This document shows, one piece after another, positions 44,748-53,772 of a stretch of 64,000 nt of DNA; position 1 is the stretch's first letter, and each line of letters begins with the position of its first letter. Both the position numbers and the translations under genes were made by a program. Below the pieces are notes generated by a model. The model ran no database searches. It was not told the origin of the DNA and saw only the letters and a list, made by a program, of their open reading frames with translations. The stretch comes from Marinomonas sp. THO17 (GTDB lineage Bacteria > Pseudomonadota > Gammaproteobacteria > Pseudomonadales > Marinomonadaceae), in the NCBI RefSeq assembly GCF_040436405.1, contig NZ_AP031575.1, positions 2,498,501-2,562,500 on the forward strand. The letters are read 5' to 3'.

Positions 44748-45770
44748 TTAACGAACTGGTGGCGCGTACATTACGCCGCCTTCAGTCCATAGATTGTTAA
44801 TACCGCGTGGTAGACCTACAGGCGTATTTGGACCAACATTTTTCTCAAATACTTCACCGTAGTTACCTACTTCAGCAATGATGTTGTATGCCCAATCAGC
44901 ACCTAGACCTAGAGACTCACCCATATTACCTTCAGCACCTAGCAGACGACGGATGCCTGGATCTTTTGATGTTGATTTGATTTCAGCAACGTTACTAGAG
45001 CTGATGCCCATTTCTTCAGCGTTAACCTGTACAAACATTGCCCAAGTAACGATGTCTTTCCATTGGTTGTCGCCATGACGAACAACTGGACCTAGAGGTT
45101 CTTTAGAAATGGTTTCTGGCAGAATAATATGTGCTGAAGGATCTGCTAACTTGGAGCGGTGTGCTGCAAGACCAGACTTATCGGTTGTGAATACGTCACA
45201 ACGACCAGTAGCGTAGGCAGCTAGAGCTTCGTCTGCTTTTTGTACGATAACAGGAACGTAGTTCATCTCGTGCTTACGGAAGAAGTCCGCCATGTTTAGC
45301 TCAGTAGTAGTACCTTGTTCAGTACATACTGTCGCACCATCAAGATCCATTGCAGACTGAACACCTAGGTCTTTACGAACCATGAAACCTTGACCGTCAT
45401 AGAAATTCACTGCAGTGAAGTCTAGACCCAAAGCGGTATCACGAGTGTAAGTCCAAGTCGTGTTACGAGAAAGAATGTCGATTTCGCCAGACTGAAGCGC
45501 GGTGAAACGTTCTTTAGCAGAAAGTGGAGTGAATTTAACCGCTTGAGCATCACCAAATATTGCAGCAGCCGTTGCACGGCAAGCGTCAACATCAATACCA
45601 GTCCAGTTACCTTTATCGTCCGCGTTGGAGAAACCAGGAACACCTTGGCTAACACCACACTGAATGAAGCCTTTAGCCTTTACATCGTCAAGTGTCGCAG
45701 CAGCTGCTCCAGTGCTGATTGTGGCAGCAATGGCAGCGGTAGAAAGAAATTTACCAACATTGGATTTCAT
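44748..45770 (-). CDS. aapJ: General L-amino-acid-binding protein AapJ
   Basis: Periplasmic receptor of the Aap broad-range amino-acid importer, 340 residues with a Sec signal (MKSNVGKFLSTAAIAATIST, cut near GAAAA). Matches AapJ/BztA: DDVKAKGFIQCGVSQGVPGFS, WTGIDVDACRATAAAIFGD, LSRNTTWTYTRDTALGLDF and VCTEQGTTTELNMADFF. ATG 45770 is chosen for the signal peptide and GGGAGG nine bases upstream; a longer in-frame reading to 45878 overlaps the promoter. A sigma-54 promoter lies about 90 bp upstream. Confidence 0.95.
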   Translation of the reverse strand: MKSNVGKFLSTAAIAATISTGAAAATLDDVKAKGFIQCGVSQGVPGFSNADDKGNWTGIDVDACRATAAAIFGDAQAVKFTPLSAKERFTALQSGEIDILSRNTTWTYTRDTALGLDFTAVNFYDGQGFMVRKDLGVQSAMDLDGATVCTEQGTTTELNMADFFRKHEMNYVPVIVQKADEALAAYATGRCDVFTTDKSGLAAHRSKLADPSAHIILPETISKEPLGPVVRHGDNQWKDIVTWAMFVQVNAEEMGISSSNVAEIKSTSKDPGIRRLLGAEGNMGESLGLGADWAYNIIAEVGNYGEVFEKNVGPNTPVGLPRGINNLWTEGGVMYAPPVR

Positions 45771-45856
45771 TGTATTGAGCCTCCCAGGCGATTTTTTTAT
45801 GTATGTTGTAATTATTGCAGTTTTGATAGATCTGAATTTGAATCTATGAGATCGGT

Positions 45857-45875
45857 AAAGCAAACATAATGCCAA
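45857..45875 (-). promoter_or_regulatory. Sigma-54 promoter of aapJQMP
   Basis: Minus-strand TTGGCATTATGTTTGCTTT fits the YTGGCAC-N5-TTGCW consensus, with GG (-24) and GC (-12) separated by exactly 10 bp. Start of transcription would fall near 45848, leaving a leader of about 78 nt. Confidence 0.75.
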
Positions 45876-45918
45876 CATTTAATTATTCTTGTTGTCTTAG
45901 ATATGCAGACGAATCCTC

Positions 45919-45941
45919 TAGGGGATCGTCACATCCCCCTA
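45919..45941. promoter_or_regulatory. GC-rich dyad upstream of the aap sigma-54 promoter
   Basis: TAGGGGAT-CGTCAC-ATCCCCCTA, interrupted dyad with one extra C. It is centred about 80 bp upstream of the predicted start, where an enhancer-binding activator of sigma-54 would bind. It does not match the NtrC site. Confidence 0.45.
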
Positions 45942-46202
45942 TAGAATTACTCTTTTGCGCCTTAGTCAAGAATAAAATATTAAAAAAGAAGACTAATGTA
46001 CTCATTGCTTGCACTTTTTTTTCTTAAATATAGGCTACCAATTAATCTTATGTTTCCATGAGATGGAACCAGTAAGACCAAATAAAACAAAGTGTTAAGT
46101 TATGCTGAGAAGTTATTTTTGCTCATTTTTGGGGCGATTTGACAAAACACCGACTCCAAATTGTGCGACAGACATTTCTTGCTTTATTTTGGTGCTTTTT
46201 TG

Positions 46203-46232
46203 TTGAAGATGAAAGCCCTTACAAAATATATT
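46203..46232 (+). promoter_or_regulatory. Candidate lrp promoter
   Basis: TTGAAG (-35-like) and TATATT (-10-like) with an 18-bp spacer, about 75 bp upstream of the lrp start. Weak consensus match. Confidence 0.3.
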
Positions 46233-46313
46233 GGTTAAAGCGCTTTCCCAAAATTGTGCTCTGCATGATAAACTTAAGCATTCTTAGCAGTTTAGTAAGG
46301 AGATCCATATCAA

Positions 46314-46790
46314 ATGGATAACTCAGCAAAACCACTTGATCGATTGGACAAAAAAATACTTAGAGAATTGCAAATAAACGGTCGTTTATCCAATGTTGAA
46401 TTGGCAAGTCGTGTTGGTTTGAGTGCCACTCCTTGTTTAGAGCGTGTACGTAGATTGGAGCGCAATGGTTACATTACAGGCTACTGTGCCTTAGTAAACC
46501 CAAAGAAAGTCGATGCGGGTTTGTTGGTATTTGTTGAGATCCGTTTGAAAACCACGTCCCCTGAAGGGTTTAATGAATTTAAAACAGCGGTGGCGGAAAT
46601 CCCTGAAATTTTAGAGTGCCATCTAATTGCGGGGGATTTTGAGTACTTACTAAAGGCGCGCGTCTCTAGTATGGATTCGTATCGATTACTGCTTGGTGAA
46701 ACCTTGCTGACCTTACCGCACGTTCGAGAGTCGCGTACTTATGTGGCGATGGAAGAAGTAAAGAACACCACGGTAGTGAATATACCTTAG
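46314..46790 (+). CDS. lrp: Leucine-responsive regulatory protein Lrp
   Basis: Feast/famine global regulator, 158 residues: N-terminal helix-turn-helix (about 10-60, LDRLDKKILRELQINGRLSN, VGLSATPCLERVRRLERNGYI) and C-terminal RAM/AsnC ligand-binding domain (LVFVEIRLKTTSPEGFNEF, ECHLIAGDFEYLLKARV). It is close to E. coli Lrp across the length rather than to AsnC. It follows AAGGAG. Lrp normally controls amino-acid uptake and catabolism, so the neighbouring aap operon and putA are natural targets. Its 3' end overlaps recG by 4 bp. Confidence 0.93.
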   Translation: MDNSAKPLDRLDKKILRELQINGRLSNVELASRVGLSATPCLERVRRLERNGYITGYCALVNPKKVDAGLLVFVEIRLKTTSPEGFNEFKTAVAEIPEILECHLIAGDFEYLLKARVSSMDSYRLLLGETLLTLPHVRESRTYVAMEEVKNTTVVNIP

Positions 46791-48868
46791 ACGTTAAGGT
46801 ACTGAGCATGATTCGGTAGCCAGCGATTTAATAAAGGCGGAATGTGCTCAGGATATTCTTGATAGAGTAGCCCTGCGGCCTTCTGTACATCATCTAGTAA
46901 GGCTTTATCTCTTTGCAAATCAGCGACTTTAAACTCCCACAACCCTGTTTGACGCGTCCCCAATAACTCTCCTGGACCGCGTAATTCTAAATCCTTCTCA
47001 GCGATTTTGAAGCCATCACTGGTTTCACGCATAGTAGACAGTCTGGCCTTGCCTTGCTGACCAAGTGGTGCTTTATAGAGCAAGACACAATGACTGGCAG
47101 CTTGACCACGACCCACACGGCCTCTTAGTTGGTGCAATTGAGCCAGACCGAGACGCTCAGGGTTTTCAATGACCATTAAGCTGGCGTTTGGCACGTCTAC
47201 ACCTACTTCAATCACGGTAGTCGCTACCAGCAGCTGTATGTCGCCAGCTTTAAAGCGGCTCATGATGTCCGCTTTTTCTTGTGCTTTTAAACGGCCATGC
47301 ACTAGGCCAATACTGATCCCTGCTAATTGCTCTTGCAGAACCTGCGCTGTGTCTTCGGCAGCCTGACATTGCAAAGCTTCGGATTCTTCAATAAGAGTGC
47401 AGACCCAGTAAGCTTGCTTACCCTGCTGACAGGCGCTTTGTACTCTGTCTATGACTTCTTGTCGCCTTTGGTCAGATACCACAATAGTGTTAACAGGCGT
47501 TCGACCAGGTGGTAATTCGTCTATGATAGAAGAGTCTAGATCCGCGTAAGCGGACATGGCCAAGGTACGAGGAATTGGCGTGGCCGTCATGATTAATTGA
47601 TGGGGTTGAACACCGTGTTTCATGCCTTTTTCTCTCAAGGCCATGCGCTGATGAACCCCAAACCTATGTTGTTCATCTATGATGGCCAGAGCCAATCGAT
47701 CAAACTCAACCGATTCTTGGAACAGGGCGTGGGTACCAATGATAATATGCGCTTCACCAGAAGCGATTTTATGTAGTTCGGCTTCCCGTGATTTGCCTTT
47801 TAATTTACCTGTCATCCAAGCGACATTAAGGCCTAGAGGTTCAAACCATTGGGTAAAGTTAAGATAATGCTGTTCAGCAAGAATTTCTGTTGGAGCCATG
47901 ACGGCCACTTGATAACCTTCTTGAACCACAGCCGCTGCCGCCAAAGCGGCGACCAAAGTTTTACCTGAGCCCACGTCTCCTTGCACCAAACGTAACATGG
48001 GGTGACCCTCTGCCATATCCTTTAGTATGTCTTGAAACACTCGTTGTTGCGCATTGGTTGGCGAGAAGGGTAACTGCCCCAGCAGCTGTTCACTGAGTTG
48101 TCCTGCACTAGTGACCTGAATGCTAGCATCTTGCTTGGCTTTGATGCGTTTACCAATGAGAGACAGTTGATGCGCCATTAATTCTTCAAAAGACAAGCGA
48201 TATTGCGCTGGGTGACAACCCTGTTTGAGTTGCTCCAGATTGGCATCCCGTGTTGGGTGATGTAAGAACTGAATGGCATCGGACAAAGAAGACAAGCTGA
48301 ACTCTTGACGTATATCGTCTGGCAGCCATTCTTTTAGATTGTAAGGAGTGAGACGCTGCAACGCCTGTTCGCATAATTGGCGAATCTTGGTTTGCGTCAC
48401 GCCTTCTGTCAGAGGGTATATGGGAGTGAGTTGATTGGACGCTAATGGTTCTTCATCATCACTTATTACTCTGTACTCTGGATGGTAGATTTCAAAACCA
48501 GCACTACCGCGACGTAATTCACCGAAGCAACGCACTCTTTTACCGGCTTCTAATTGTTTCTTTTGAGCGGCAGAAAAATGGAAAAAGCGAAGGCCCAAGC
48601 TGCCACTATGATCTTTAATGCGACACAGCAAGCTACGTCGCTTGCCCATTTTCACCTCGCAGCTTATGACGTGCCCTTCGATAACCGCCTCATCACCAAA
48701 GCTCAGTTGTCCAATGGGCATGACGCGGGTTCTGTCTTGATAGCGAATAGGCAGATGAAACAGTAAATCCTGAACCGTATGCAGGTGCATACGAGCCAGT
48801 TTTTCTGCCATGGCTTCGCCAACACCTTTTAATTCACGCACATCCTGTGTGTCTAATCCATCTATCAT
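46787..48868 (-). CDS. recG: ATP-dependent DNA helicase RecG
   Basis: Superfamily 2 branched-DNA translocase that remodels stalled forks and recombination junctions, 693 residues: N-terminal wedge/OB domain (VIEGHVISCEVKMGKRRSLL), Walker A RLVQGDVGSGKTLVAALA, DEQH box AIIDEQHRFGVHQR, TATPIPRTLAM, and the C-terminal helicase motif GRVGRGQAASHC. The gene follows oxyR by 15 bp, the oxyR-recG arrangement known from pseudomonads, so oxidative stress may raise its expression. Confidence 0.97.
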   Translation of the reverse strand: MIDGLDTQDVRELKGVGEAMAEKLARMHLHTVQDLLFHLPIRYQDRTRVMPIGQLSFGDEAVIEGHVISCEVKMGKRRSLLCRIKDHSGSLGLRFFHFSAAQKKQLEAGKRVRCFGELRRGSAGFEIYHPEYRVISDDEEPLASNQLTPIYPLTEGVTQTKIRQLCEQALQRLTPYNLKEWLPDDIRQEFSLSSLSDAIQFLHHPTRDANLEQLKQGCHPAQYRLSFEELMAHQLSLIGKRIKAKQDASIQVTSAGQLSEQLLGQLPFSPTNAQQRVFQDILKDMAEGHPMLRLVQGDVGSGKTLVAALAAAAVVQEGYQVAVMAPTEILAEQHYLNFTQWFEPLGLNVAWMTGKLKGKSREAELHKIASGEAHIIIGTHALFQESVEFDRLALAIIDEQHRFGVHQRMALREKGMKHGVQPHQLIMTATPIPRTLAMSAYADLDSSIIDELPPGRTPVNTIVVSDQRRQEVIDRVQSACQQGKQAYWVCTLIEESEALQCQAAEDTAQVLQEQLAGISIGLVHGRLKAQEKADIMSRFKAGDIQLLVATTVIEVGVDVPNASLMVIENPERLGLAQLHQLRGRVGRGQAASHCVLLYKAPLGQQGKARLSTMRETSDGFKIAEKDLELRGPGELLGTRQTGLWEFKVADLQRDKALLDDVQKAAGLLYQEYPEHIPPLLNRWLPNHAQYLNV

Positions 48869-48883
48869 TGTCTTATTTGCTGT

Positions 48884-49789
48884 TTATAAATTAAGATGCT
48901 GACACGCTTCGCGAATGGATTGGCTTACCGCCTCAATGGCTTTAGGGCGCGGAAAGCTTGCTCGCCATGCGAGTGCGACAGTTCGTTTTGGCGCCGGTGA
49001 TGCAAAGGGACGCACTTCCAGCATGGAGTGATCGATATTGGTTGCGGCTGACTTAGGTAATACGGTGACCCCTAATCCTGAAGAAACCATATAACGAATG
49101 GTTTCAAGCGAACTACCATTGACTATGGTGCGGTTATCTTCGACCTCGTTGTCGGTGGATAAAGGACAAGCTTCTTGTACTTGTTCACTGAAACAATGCC
49201 CTTTGCCCAATAGTAATAAGTTGTCTGTGGATAACTGGTCGGTATTGATGACATCCAGTTTAGTCCAAGCGTGATGCTTAGGCATGAGCACCACAAACTC
49301 TTCTTCATAAATAGGCTGAGTTACCACATCAGGCTCTTGGAAAGGTAAAGCCACAATAATGGCATCCAAATCACCGTTACGCAGCTTAGGGCGCAGATTT
49401 TCAGTTAGATCTTCTTCTATGATCAGCGGCATGCCAGATGTTAATTTGTTTAATGACGGGATCATTACAGGAAATAAATAGGGGGCTATAGTGAAAATGG
49501 CACCTATTTTAAGCGGACCCGTTAGTTGATTTTTTCCCGAGTTGGCCAGTTCTTTGATCATATTGGCCTGATCTAGAACGCGTTTGGCTTGAGCGATAAT
49601 TTGTTCGCCTACTGGTGTAATGTACACAGAGCTTTTGCTGCGTTCGAAAATGGCAGTGCCAAGCTCCTCTTCCAGTTTCTTAACGGCCACACTTAAAGTG
49701 GGTTGGGACACATAACAACGGTCTGCCGCACGCCCAAAATGTTTCTCTTCGGCCAGCATTACAATGTATTTTAATTCCGTTAATGTCAT
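48884..49789 (-). CDS. oxyR: Hydrogen-peroxide sensor OxyR
   Basis: LysR-type activator of peroxide defence, 301 residues. N-terminal winged helix (LTELKYIVMLAEEKHFGRAA, CYVSQPTLSVAVKKLEEELG) and a regulatory domain with the redox pair at Cys199 and Cys208 (GKGHCFSEQVQEACP), the same numbering and spacing as E. coli OxyR. It is divergent from the SDR gene, sharing about 165 bp in which LysR-type autoregulation would be expected. recG follows in the same operon. Confidence 0.96.
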   Translation of the reverse strand: MTLTELKYIVMLAEEKHFGRAADRCYVSQPTLSVAVKKLEEELGTAIFERSKSSVYITPVGEQIIAQAKRVLDQANMIKELANSGKNQLTGPLKIGAIFTIAPYLFPVMIPSLNKLTSGMPLIIEEDLTENLRPKLRNGDLDAIIVALPFQEPDVVTQPIYEEEFVVLMPKHHAWTKLDVINTDQLSTDNLLLLGKGHCFSEQVQEACPLSTDNEVEDNRTIVNGSSLETIRYMVSSGLGVTVLPKSAATNIDHSMLEVRPFASPAPKRTVALAWRASFPRPKAIEAVSQSIREACQHLNL

Positions 49790-49953
49790 AGTCTACCTTG
49801 CCCTTTCGAAGATTCATTATTAATAACTATGATAATACATAATTTAATAAAGTATACTCGTAGATTTTTGTTACCAGCATATTCTTAATGGACACATTTC
49901 ATGGCGAGATTAGGATTAGGTGGTCAAATTAAGCATTGATATAGGCAATTTAC

Positions 49954-50790
49954 ATGGCAAAGATATGCATTGCAGGCTGTGGTGACCTTGGTTCAGGCGT
50001 AGCGTCCTTATTATTGTCCGATGGTCATCAGGTGACAGGGATTCGACGTACTGGCACAAGTTTTCCTAATGGAGTGAGTGGCATCACGGGGGAGTTACGT
50101 ACTCTGCCTGCTGCACTACTGCCGGAAGCGGATTTGGTGTTTTTGATCATGACGCCAAGTGAACGCAGTGAGCAAGGGTATCGCAGCGCTTATTATGAGA
50201 CAGCGCAAGCGATTGTAGAGCGGTACCAGAATGCGCCACAAGAACCAATTATTGTGTTTGTCTCCAGTACCAGTGTGTATGATCAGCAATATGAGCTTAT
50301 TACAGAGCAAACTCAAGCTCAGACAAACAGTCCAACGGCGTCAGTTTTATTGGCCACAGAAGCTTTGTTAGCAGAGCACTTTTCTAGTGTGGCTGTGCGT
50401 TGCTCGGGGATTTATGGGCCCGGTCGATATGCCTTGTTGAAAAAAGTTCAGTCAGAGCAAAGCTGGGGTGATAACAGCTGGACTAACCGTGTGCATCGTG
50501 ATGATGTCGTTTCCGCCTTGTATAAGATTGCTCAACTAGCATTGGATCAACAAGCACTGCCTGAGCACATTATTGTGACAGATCAAACACCAGTTTCTAT
50601 GTGGGAAGTAAAGCTTTGGTTAGCTTCACTGCTAGGGGCAAAAGTGAAAATTGATGCAAACGATGGATTCATGCCCAAATCAGGTAAGCGCATCCAGGCG
50701 GATTATTTATTGCAGCAGGGCTGGCAGCCAGTGTACCCAAGTTATGTGGCGGGTTATCGTGAGCTTGTTAAGGCTTATTTGCAGACATAG
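49954..50790 (+). CDS. NAD-dependent epimerase/SDR-family protein
   Basis: A 278-residue atypical short-chain dehydrogenase with an N-terminal Rossmann motif (KICIAGCGDLGSGVASLLLSDGHQV, shown in part) and VSSTSVYDQQ, where the conserved Ser/Tyr region of extended SDRs lies; RCSGIYGPGR follows. Wording resembles the E. coli YeeZ group. The nucleotide loop reads GCGDLG rather than GATGxxG, typical for this branch. Substrate unknown. It is divergent from oxyR and ends at a bidirectional terminator. Confidence 0.8.
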   Translation: MAKICIAGCGDLGSGVASLLLSDGHQVTGIRRTGTSFPNGVSGITGELRTLPAALLPEADLVFLIMTPSERSEQGYRSAYYETAQAIVERYQNAPQEPIIVFVSSTSVYDQQYELITEQTQAQTNSPTASVLLATEALLAEHFSSVAVRCSGIYGPGRYALLKKVQSEQSWGDNSWTNRVHRDDVVSALYKIAQLALDQQALPEHIIVTDQTPVSMWEVKLWLASLLGAKVKIDANDGFMPKSGKRIQADYLLQQGWQPVYPSYVAGYRELVKAYLQT

Positions 50791-50831
50791 GTATTATATA
50801 AAAGAGAGGTTTGCTGCTTTATTTAAGTCAT

Positions 50832-50860
50832 AAAAAAAGAGGCAAGAGAGCCTCTTTTTT
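50832..50860. terminator. Bidirectional terminator
   Basis: AAAAAAGAGGC / GCCTCTTTTTT, 10-11-bp stem with a 6-nt loop and T-runs both ways, between the SDR gene and ridA. Confidence 0.85.
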
Positions 50861-50879
50861 CATTCTGTCATGGCGGGAA

Positions 50880-51266
50880 TTAGTCTTCCAGCACCATAAT
50901 GCCTTCAATTTCCACTTGCACGCCTTTTGGTAGAGCACGCACACCCATTGCTGCACGCGCAGGGTAAGGTTCTTTAACGAATTGTGTCATCACTTCGTTT
51001 ACCGTAGCGAAGTTGTTTAGATCCGTCATGAAGATATTGAATTTTACTACTTTTTCCAAAGAGCCGCCGGCCGCTTCACAGACTGCTTGCAGGTTTTTAA
51101 AAACCTGTGTGGTTTGTTCAACAATGTCTTCACTAATGACTTCCATTGTCTCAGGGACCAAAGGAATCTGGCCAGATAAATAGACTGTGTTACCAGCACG
51201 TACGGCCTGAGAATATGGGCCAATAGCGGCGGGAGCATTTGCTGTATGAATCACGTTTTTTGACAT
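50880..51266 (-). CDS. ridA: Enamine/imine deaminase RidA
   Basis: YjgF/YER057c/UK114 protein of 128 residues that hydrolyses reactive 2-aminoacrylate and related enamines. [22 protein letters not shown], the active-site arginine in [12 protein letters not shown] and [11 protein letters not shown] are conserved, so it is the catalytic RidA type. It follows spoT by 38 bp as last gene of gmk-rpoZ-spoT-ridA, as in pseudomonads. Confidence 0.95.
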   Translation of the reverse strand: MSKNVIHTANAPAAIGPYSQAVRAGNTVYLSGQIPLVPETMEVISEDIVEQTTQVFKNLQAVCEAAGGSLEKVVKFNIFMTDLNNFATVNEVMTQFVKEPYPARAAMGVRALPKGVQVEIEGIMVLED

Positions 51267-51304
51267 GGTTATCAGTCCTTAAATATTTTTTTAGGGGAGG
51301 GCTG

Positions 51305-53422
51305 TCAGCGCCCAACAATGGTTTCGCGGGACACTTTTTCTACGCAACGAACCGCCTTTATACGGCGCATGACATCAGCTAAACCAACGCGGCTGGATAT
51401 GGTGATATTAAGGCGCAAACGGCTGACTCGACCACGCTCAATAATGTCGAGATTCGATACTTGAAAATCGGTATCGCTAATAGAACTGGCAATTTTAGCT
51501 ACCGCACCGCGTTCATTAATGTAGGTAACAATCAAGCTAATGTGTAACTCTTCTTCTATCTCTTTACCCCAAGACATGTGAATAAAACGCTCAGGACTGG
51601 ATAGATGATCTTGTATGTTGGGGCAGTTTAAGTGATGGATGATAATGCCTTTATCGACCTGTACGAAGCCGACGATAGGATCTCCAGGAATAGGTGCACA
51701 ACATTTAGCATAGGAAATGAGCATGCCTTCAGAGCCATTCACTTTGAAGGATTTGGGCGTCACCAAGGTTTCTTCATCTATGTTTGGGAAAAGCTCACGA
51801 GCCACTAAATATCCAACATGGCGGCCTTTCCCTATGGATTCCAGCAAATCGTCTAGACTATCCATCTGATGGTTGCTCAGCACTTGAGTGATTTGCTCAG
51901 GAGTCAACTCGTCGATATTGGTTTGGAAAGCATTTAATGAGCGTGTTAACAGGCGACGGCCAATGGAGATGGCATTTTCTCTTTGTTTGTCTTTTAGATA
52001 ATGACGAATATTGGTACGTGCTTTGCCCGTAATGGCAAAACTTAACCAAGCCACATTGGGTTGAGCATTTTTGGCTGTAATGATTTCTACTGTTTGACCA
52101 CTTTCCAGTTGCGTGCTCAGTGGTGCAAGACGACGATTGATACGACAAGAGATACAAGAGTTACCAATTTCCGTATGAACACCGTAGGCAAAGTCAACCG
52201 GAGTGGCGCCAGAAGGCAGTTCTATAATCTGACCATTTGGCGTAAACACATAGACTTCATCAGGAAATAAATCGTTTTTAACGTTGTCGACAAACTCAAT
52301 GGGGTTGCGCGCTTTTTGCTGAATTTCTAATAGACTTTTGACCCATTTAGTGGCTCTGTCGTGACTGTTTGGCGCTTTGTCGCTGCCATTGGTTTTATAT
52401 GCCCAGTGTGCAGCAATACCATTATTCGCCACTAAGTCCATTTCTTCAGTGCGAATCTGAATTTCCATCGGAATACCGTTAGTACCCAACACTGTGGTGT
52501 GTAAAGATTGATAACCATTGGATTTAGGAACCGCAATGTAGTCTTTAAAACGACCTTCAATTGGCTTGAATAACGCATGAATGACGCCAAGAATGCGGTA
52601 ACAACTGTCGTGGCGATCAGTAACAATGCGTACTCCCATAACATCCATGATTTCATCTAAAGAACGGCGCTTTTTGTCCATTTTTTGATAAATGCTATAG
52701 ATGTGTTTTTCGCGCACGCTAATTTTGGCTTCAATGTAATCTGCCGCCAATTCGGAACGAATGGTATCTTCTAGCTTTTGAATGTCTTTGATGCGCTGTT
52801 GACCGTACTTCTTGTGAATAGCACGTTGTAGCATACTGGCGCGCATTGGGTAGTAGGCTTGAAAAGCTAAGGACTCCAAATCCACGCGAACATTATACAT
52901 ACCCAAGCGATTGGCAATGGGCGCATAGATGTCTAAGGTTTCTTTCGCAATACGGCGTTTTTTGTGCGCTGGCATAGCATCCAGGGTGCGCATATTGTGC
53001 AAGCGGTCTGCTAATTTCACTAGAATGACACGAATGTCGTCAGCCATCGCCATGGCCATTTTTTGGAAGTTATGAGCTTGCTTTTCGATCTGGCTGTTGA
53101 ATTCCAAATGGGTCAATTTACTGACGCCATCTACTAAGCTTGCGACTTCTTCGCCAAATTGCTCAGCCAACGCTTCGCGGCTGATCCCTGTATCTTCAAT
53201 AACGTCATGCAAGAGTGCGGCAGCTAGACCGTCACTGTCCATTCGCAATTCCGATAGAATTTTGGCTACCGCTAGGGGGTGGGTAACATAAGGTTCGCCA
53301 CTTTTGCGCTTTTGGCCATCGTGGGCTTGCTCCGCGTAATAATAGGCGCGTTTGACCTTAGCAACTTGCTCGTAGGGTAAATACTGGGCTAACCCTTGCG
53401 CTAATTCTTCAATGGTATACAT
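51305..53422 (-). CDS. spoT: Bifunctional (p)ppGpp synthetase/hydrolase SpoT
   Basis: Controls the stringent alarmone, 705 residues: HD hydrolase domain with intact His72-Asp73 (LLHDVIEDTG), synthetase domain (GVRIVTDRHDSCYRILGVIH, RFKDYIAVPKSNGYQSLHT), TGS domain (VYVFTPNGQIIELPSGATPVDFAYGVHT, in parts), a helical/zinc-finger-like region (YAKCCAPIPGDPIVGF) and C-terminal ACT. The RFKD motif marks a bifunctional SpoT/Rel rather than RelA. It is preceded by rpoZ and followed by ridA. Confidence 0.97.
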   Translation of the reverse strand: MYTIEELAQGLAQYLPYEQVAKVKRAYYYAEQAHDGQKRKSGEPYVTHPLAVAKILSELRMDSDGLAAALLHDVIEDTGISREALAEQFGEEVASLVDGVSKLTHLEFNSQIEKQAHNFQKMAMAMADDIRVILVKLADRLHNMRTLDAMPAHKKRRIAKETLDIYAPIANRLGMYNVRVDLESLAFQAYYPMRASMLQRAIHKKYGQQRIKDIQKLEDTIRSELAADYIEAKISVREKHIYSIYQKMDKKRRSLDEIMDVMGVRIVTDRHDSCYRILGVIHALFKPIEGRFKDYIAVPKSNGYQSLHTTVLGTNGIPMEIQIRTEEMDLVANNGIAAHWAYKTNGSDKAPNSHDRATKWVKSLLEIQQKARNPIEFVDNVKNDLFPDEVYVFTPNGQIIELPSGATPVDFAYGVHTEIGNSCISCRINRRLAPLSTQLESGQTVEIITAKNAQPNVAWLSFAITGKARTNIRHYLKDKQRENAISIGRRLLTRSLNAFQTNIDELTPEQITQVLSNHQMDSLDDLLESIGKGRHVGYLVARELFPNIDEETLVTPKSFKVNGSEGMLISYAKCCAPIPGDPIVGFVQVDKGIIIHHLNCPNIQDHLSSPERFIHMSWGKEIEEELHISLIVTYINERGAVAKIASSISDTDFQVSNLDIIERGRVSRLRLNITISSRVGLADVMRRIKAVRCVEKVSRETIVGR

Positions 53423-53488
53423 CGCTCACCTCACAAAGGCAAACACGAGGTGCGACGGTTGTGTAATGAGCGATACCATACATAGAGC

Positions 53489-53713
53489 TTAAAACTCGTG
53501 AACAGGTCGTTGTTGCAAGTCAACATTATTAGCGTTAATCAGGTTGTCAGCGATTTCACGCAATGCAACAACGGTAAATTTGTCGCCTTCAAGTGCGACT
53601 TGAGCATCTTCGCCGCCTGTCGCTAGTTGACGTGCGCGCTTAGACGCTACCATCACTAATTCAAAGCGGTTATCAACATTTTCTAAGCAATCTTCTACGG
53701 TAACTCGAGCCAT
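53489..53713 (-). CDS. rpoZ: RNA polymerase omega subunit
   Basis: The 74-residue omega subunit, which helps assemble RNA polymerase and takes part in ppGpp binding. [20 protein letters not shown] and [14 protein letters not shown] are the family signature. It lies between gmk and spoT, the standard arrangement. Confidence 0.97.
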   Translation of the reverse strand: MARVTVEDCLENVDNRFELVMVASKRARQLATGGEDAQVALEGDKFTVVALREIADNLINANNVDLQQRPVHEF

Positions 53714-53772
53714 TTTTGACCTCTGTGTTTAATTTATCTGTTTATCCAAGGTTAATTTTACTGAACGGCTTC

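Larger units (their letters stand above)
45771..46313. other. Divergent aapJ / lrp intergenic region
   Basis: About 540 bp. It holds the leftward sigma-54 promoter of aapJ, a GC-rich dyad at 45919-45941, a TTCCAT-GAG-ATGGAA inverted repeat at 46054-46068, and the rightward lrp promoter region. A 60-codon reading from TTG 46139 lacks a ribosome-binding site and runs into the lrp start, so I do not treat it as a gene. Confidence 0.5.

Noticed and set aside
46139-46321. 60-codon ORF between aapJ and lrp
   Set aside because: TTG start, no ribosome-binding site, no recognisable family, and it runs through the lrp start and ribosome-binding site.
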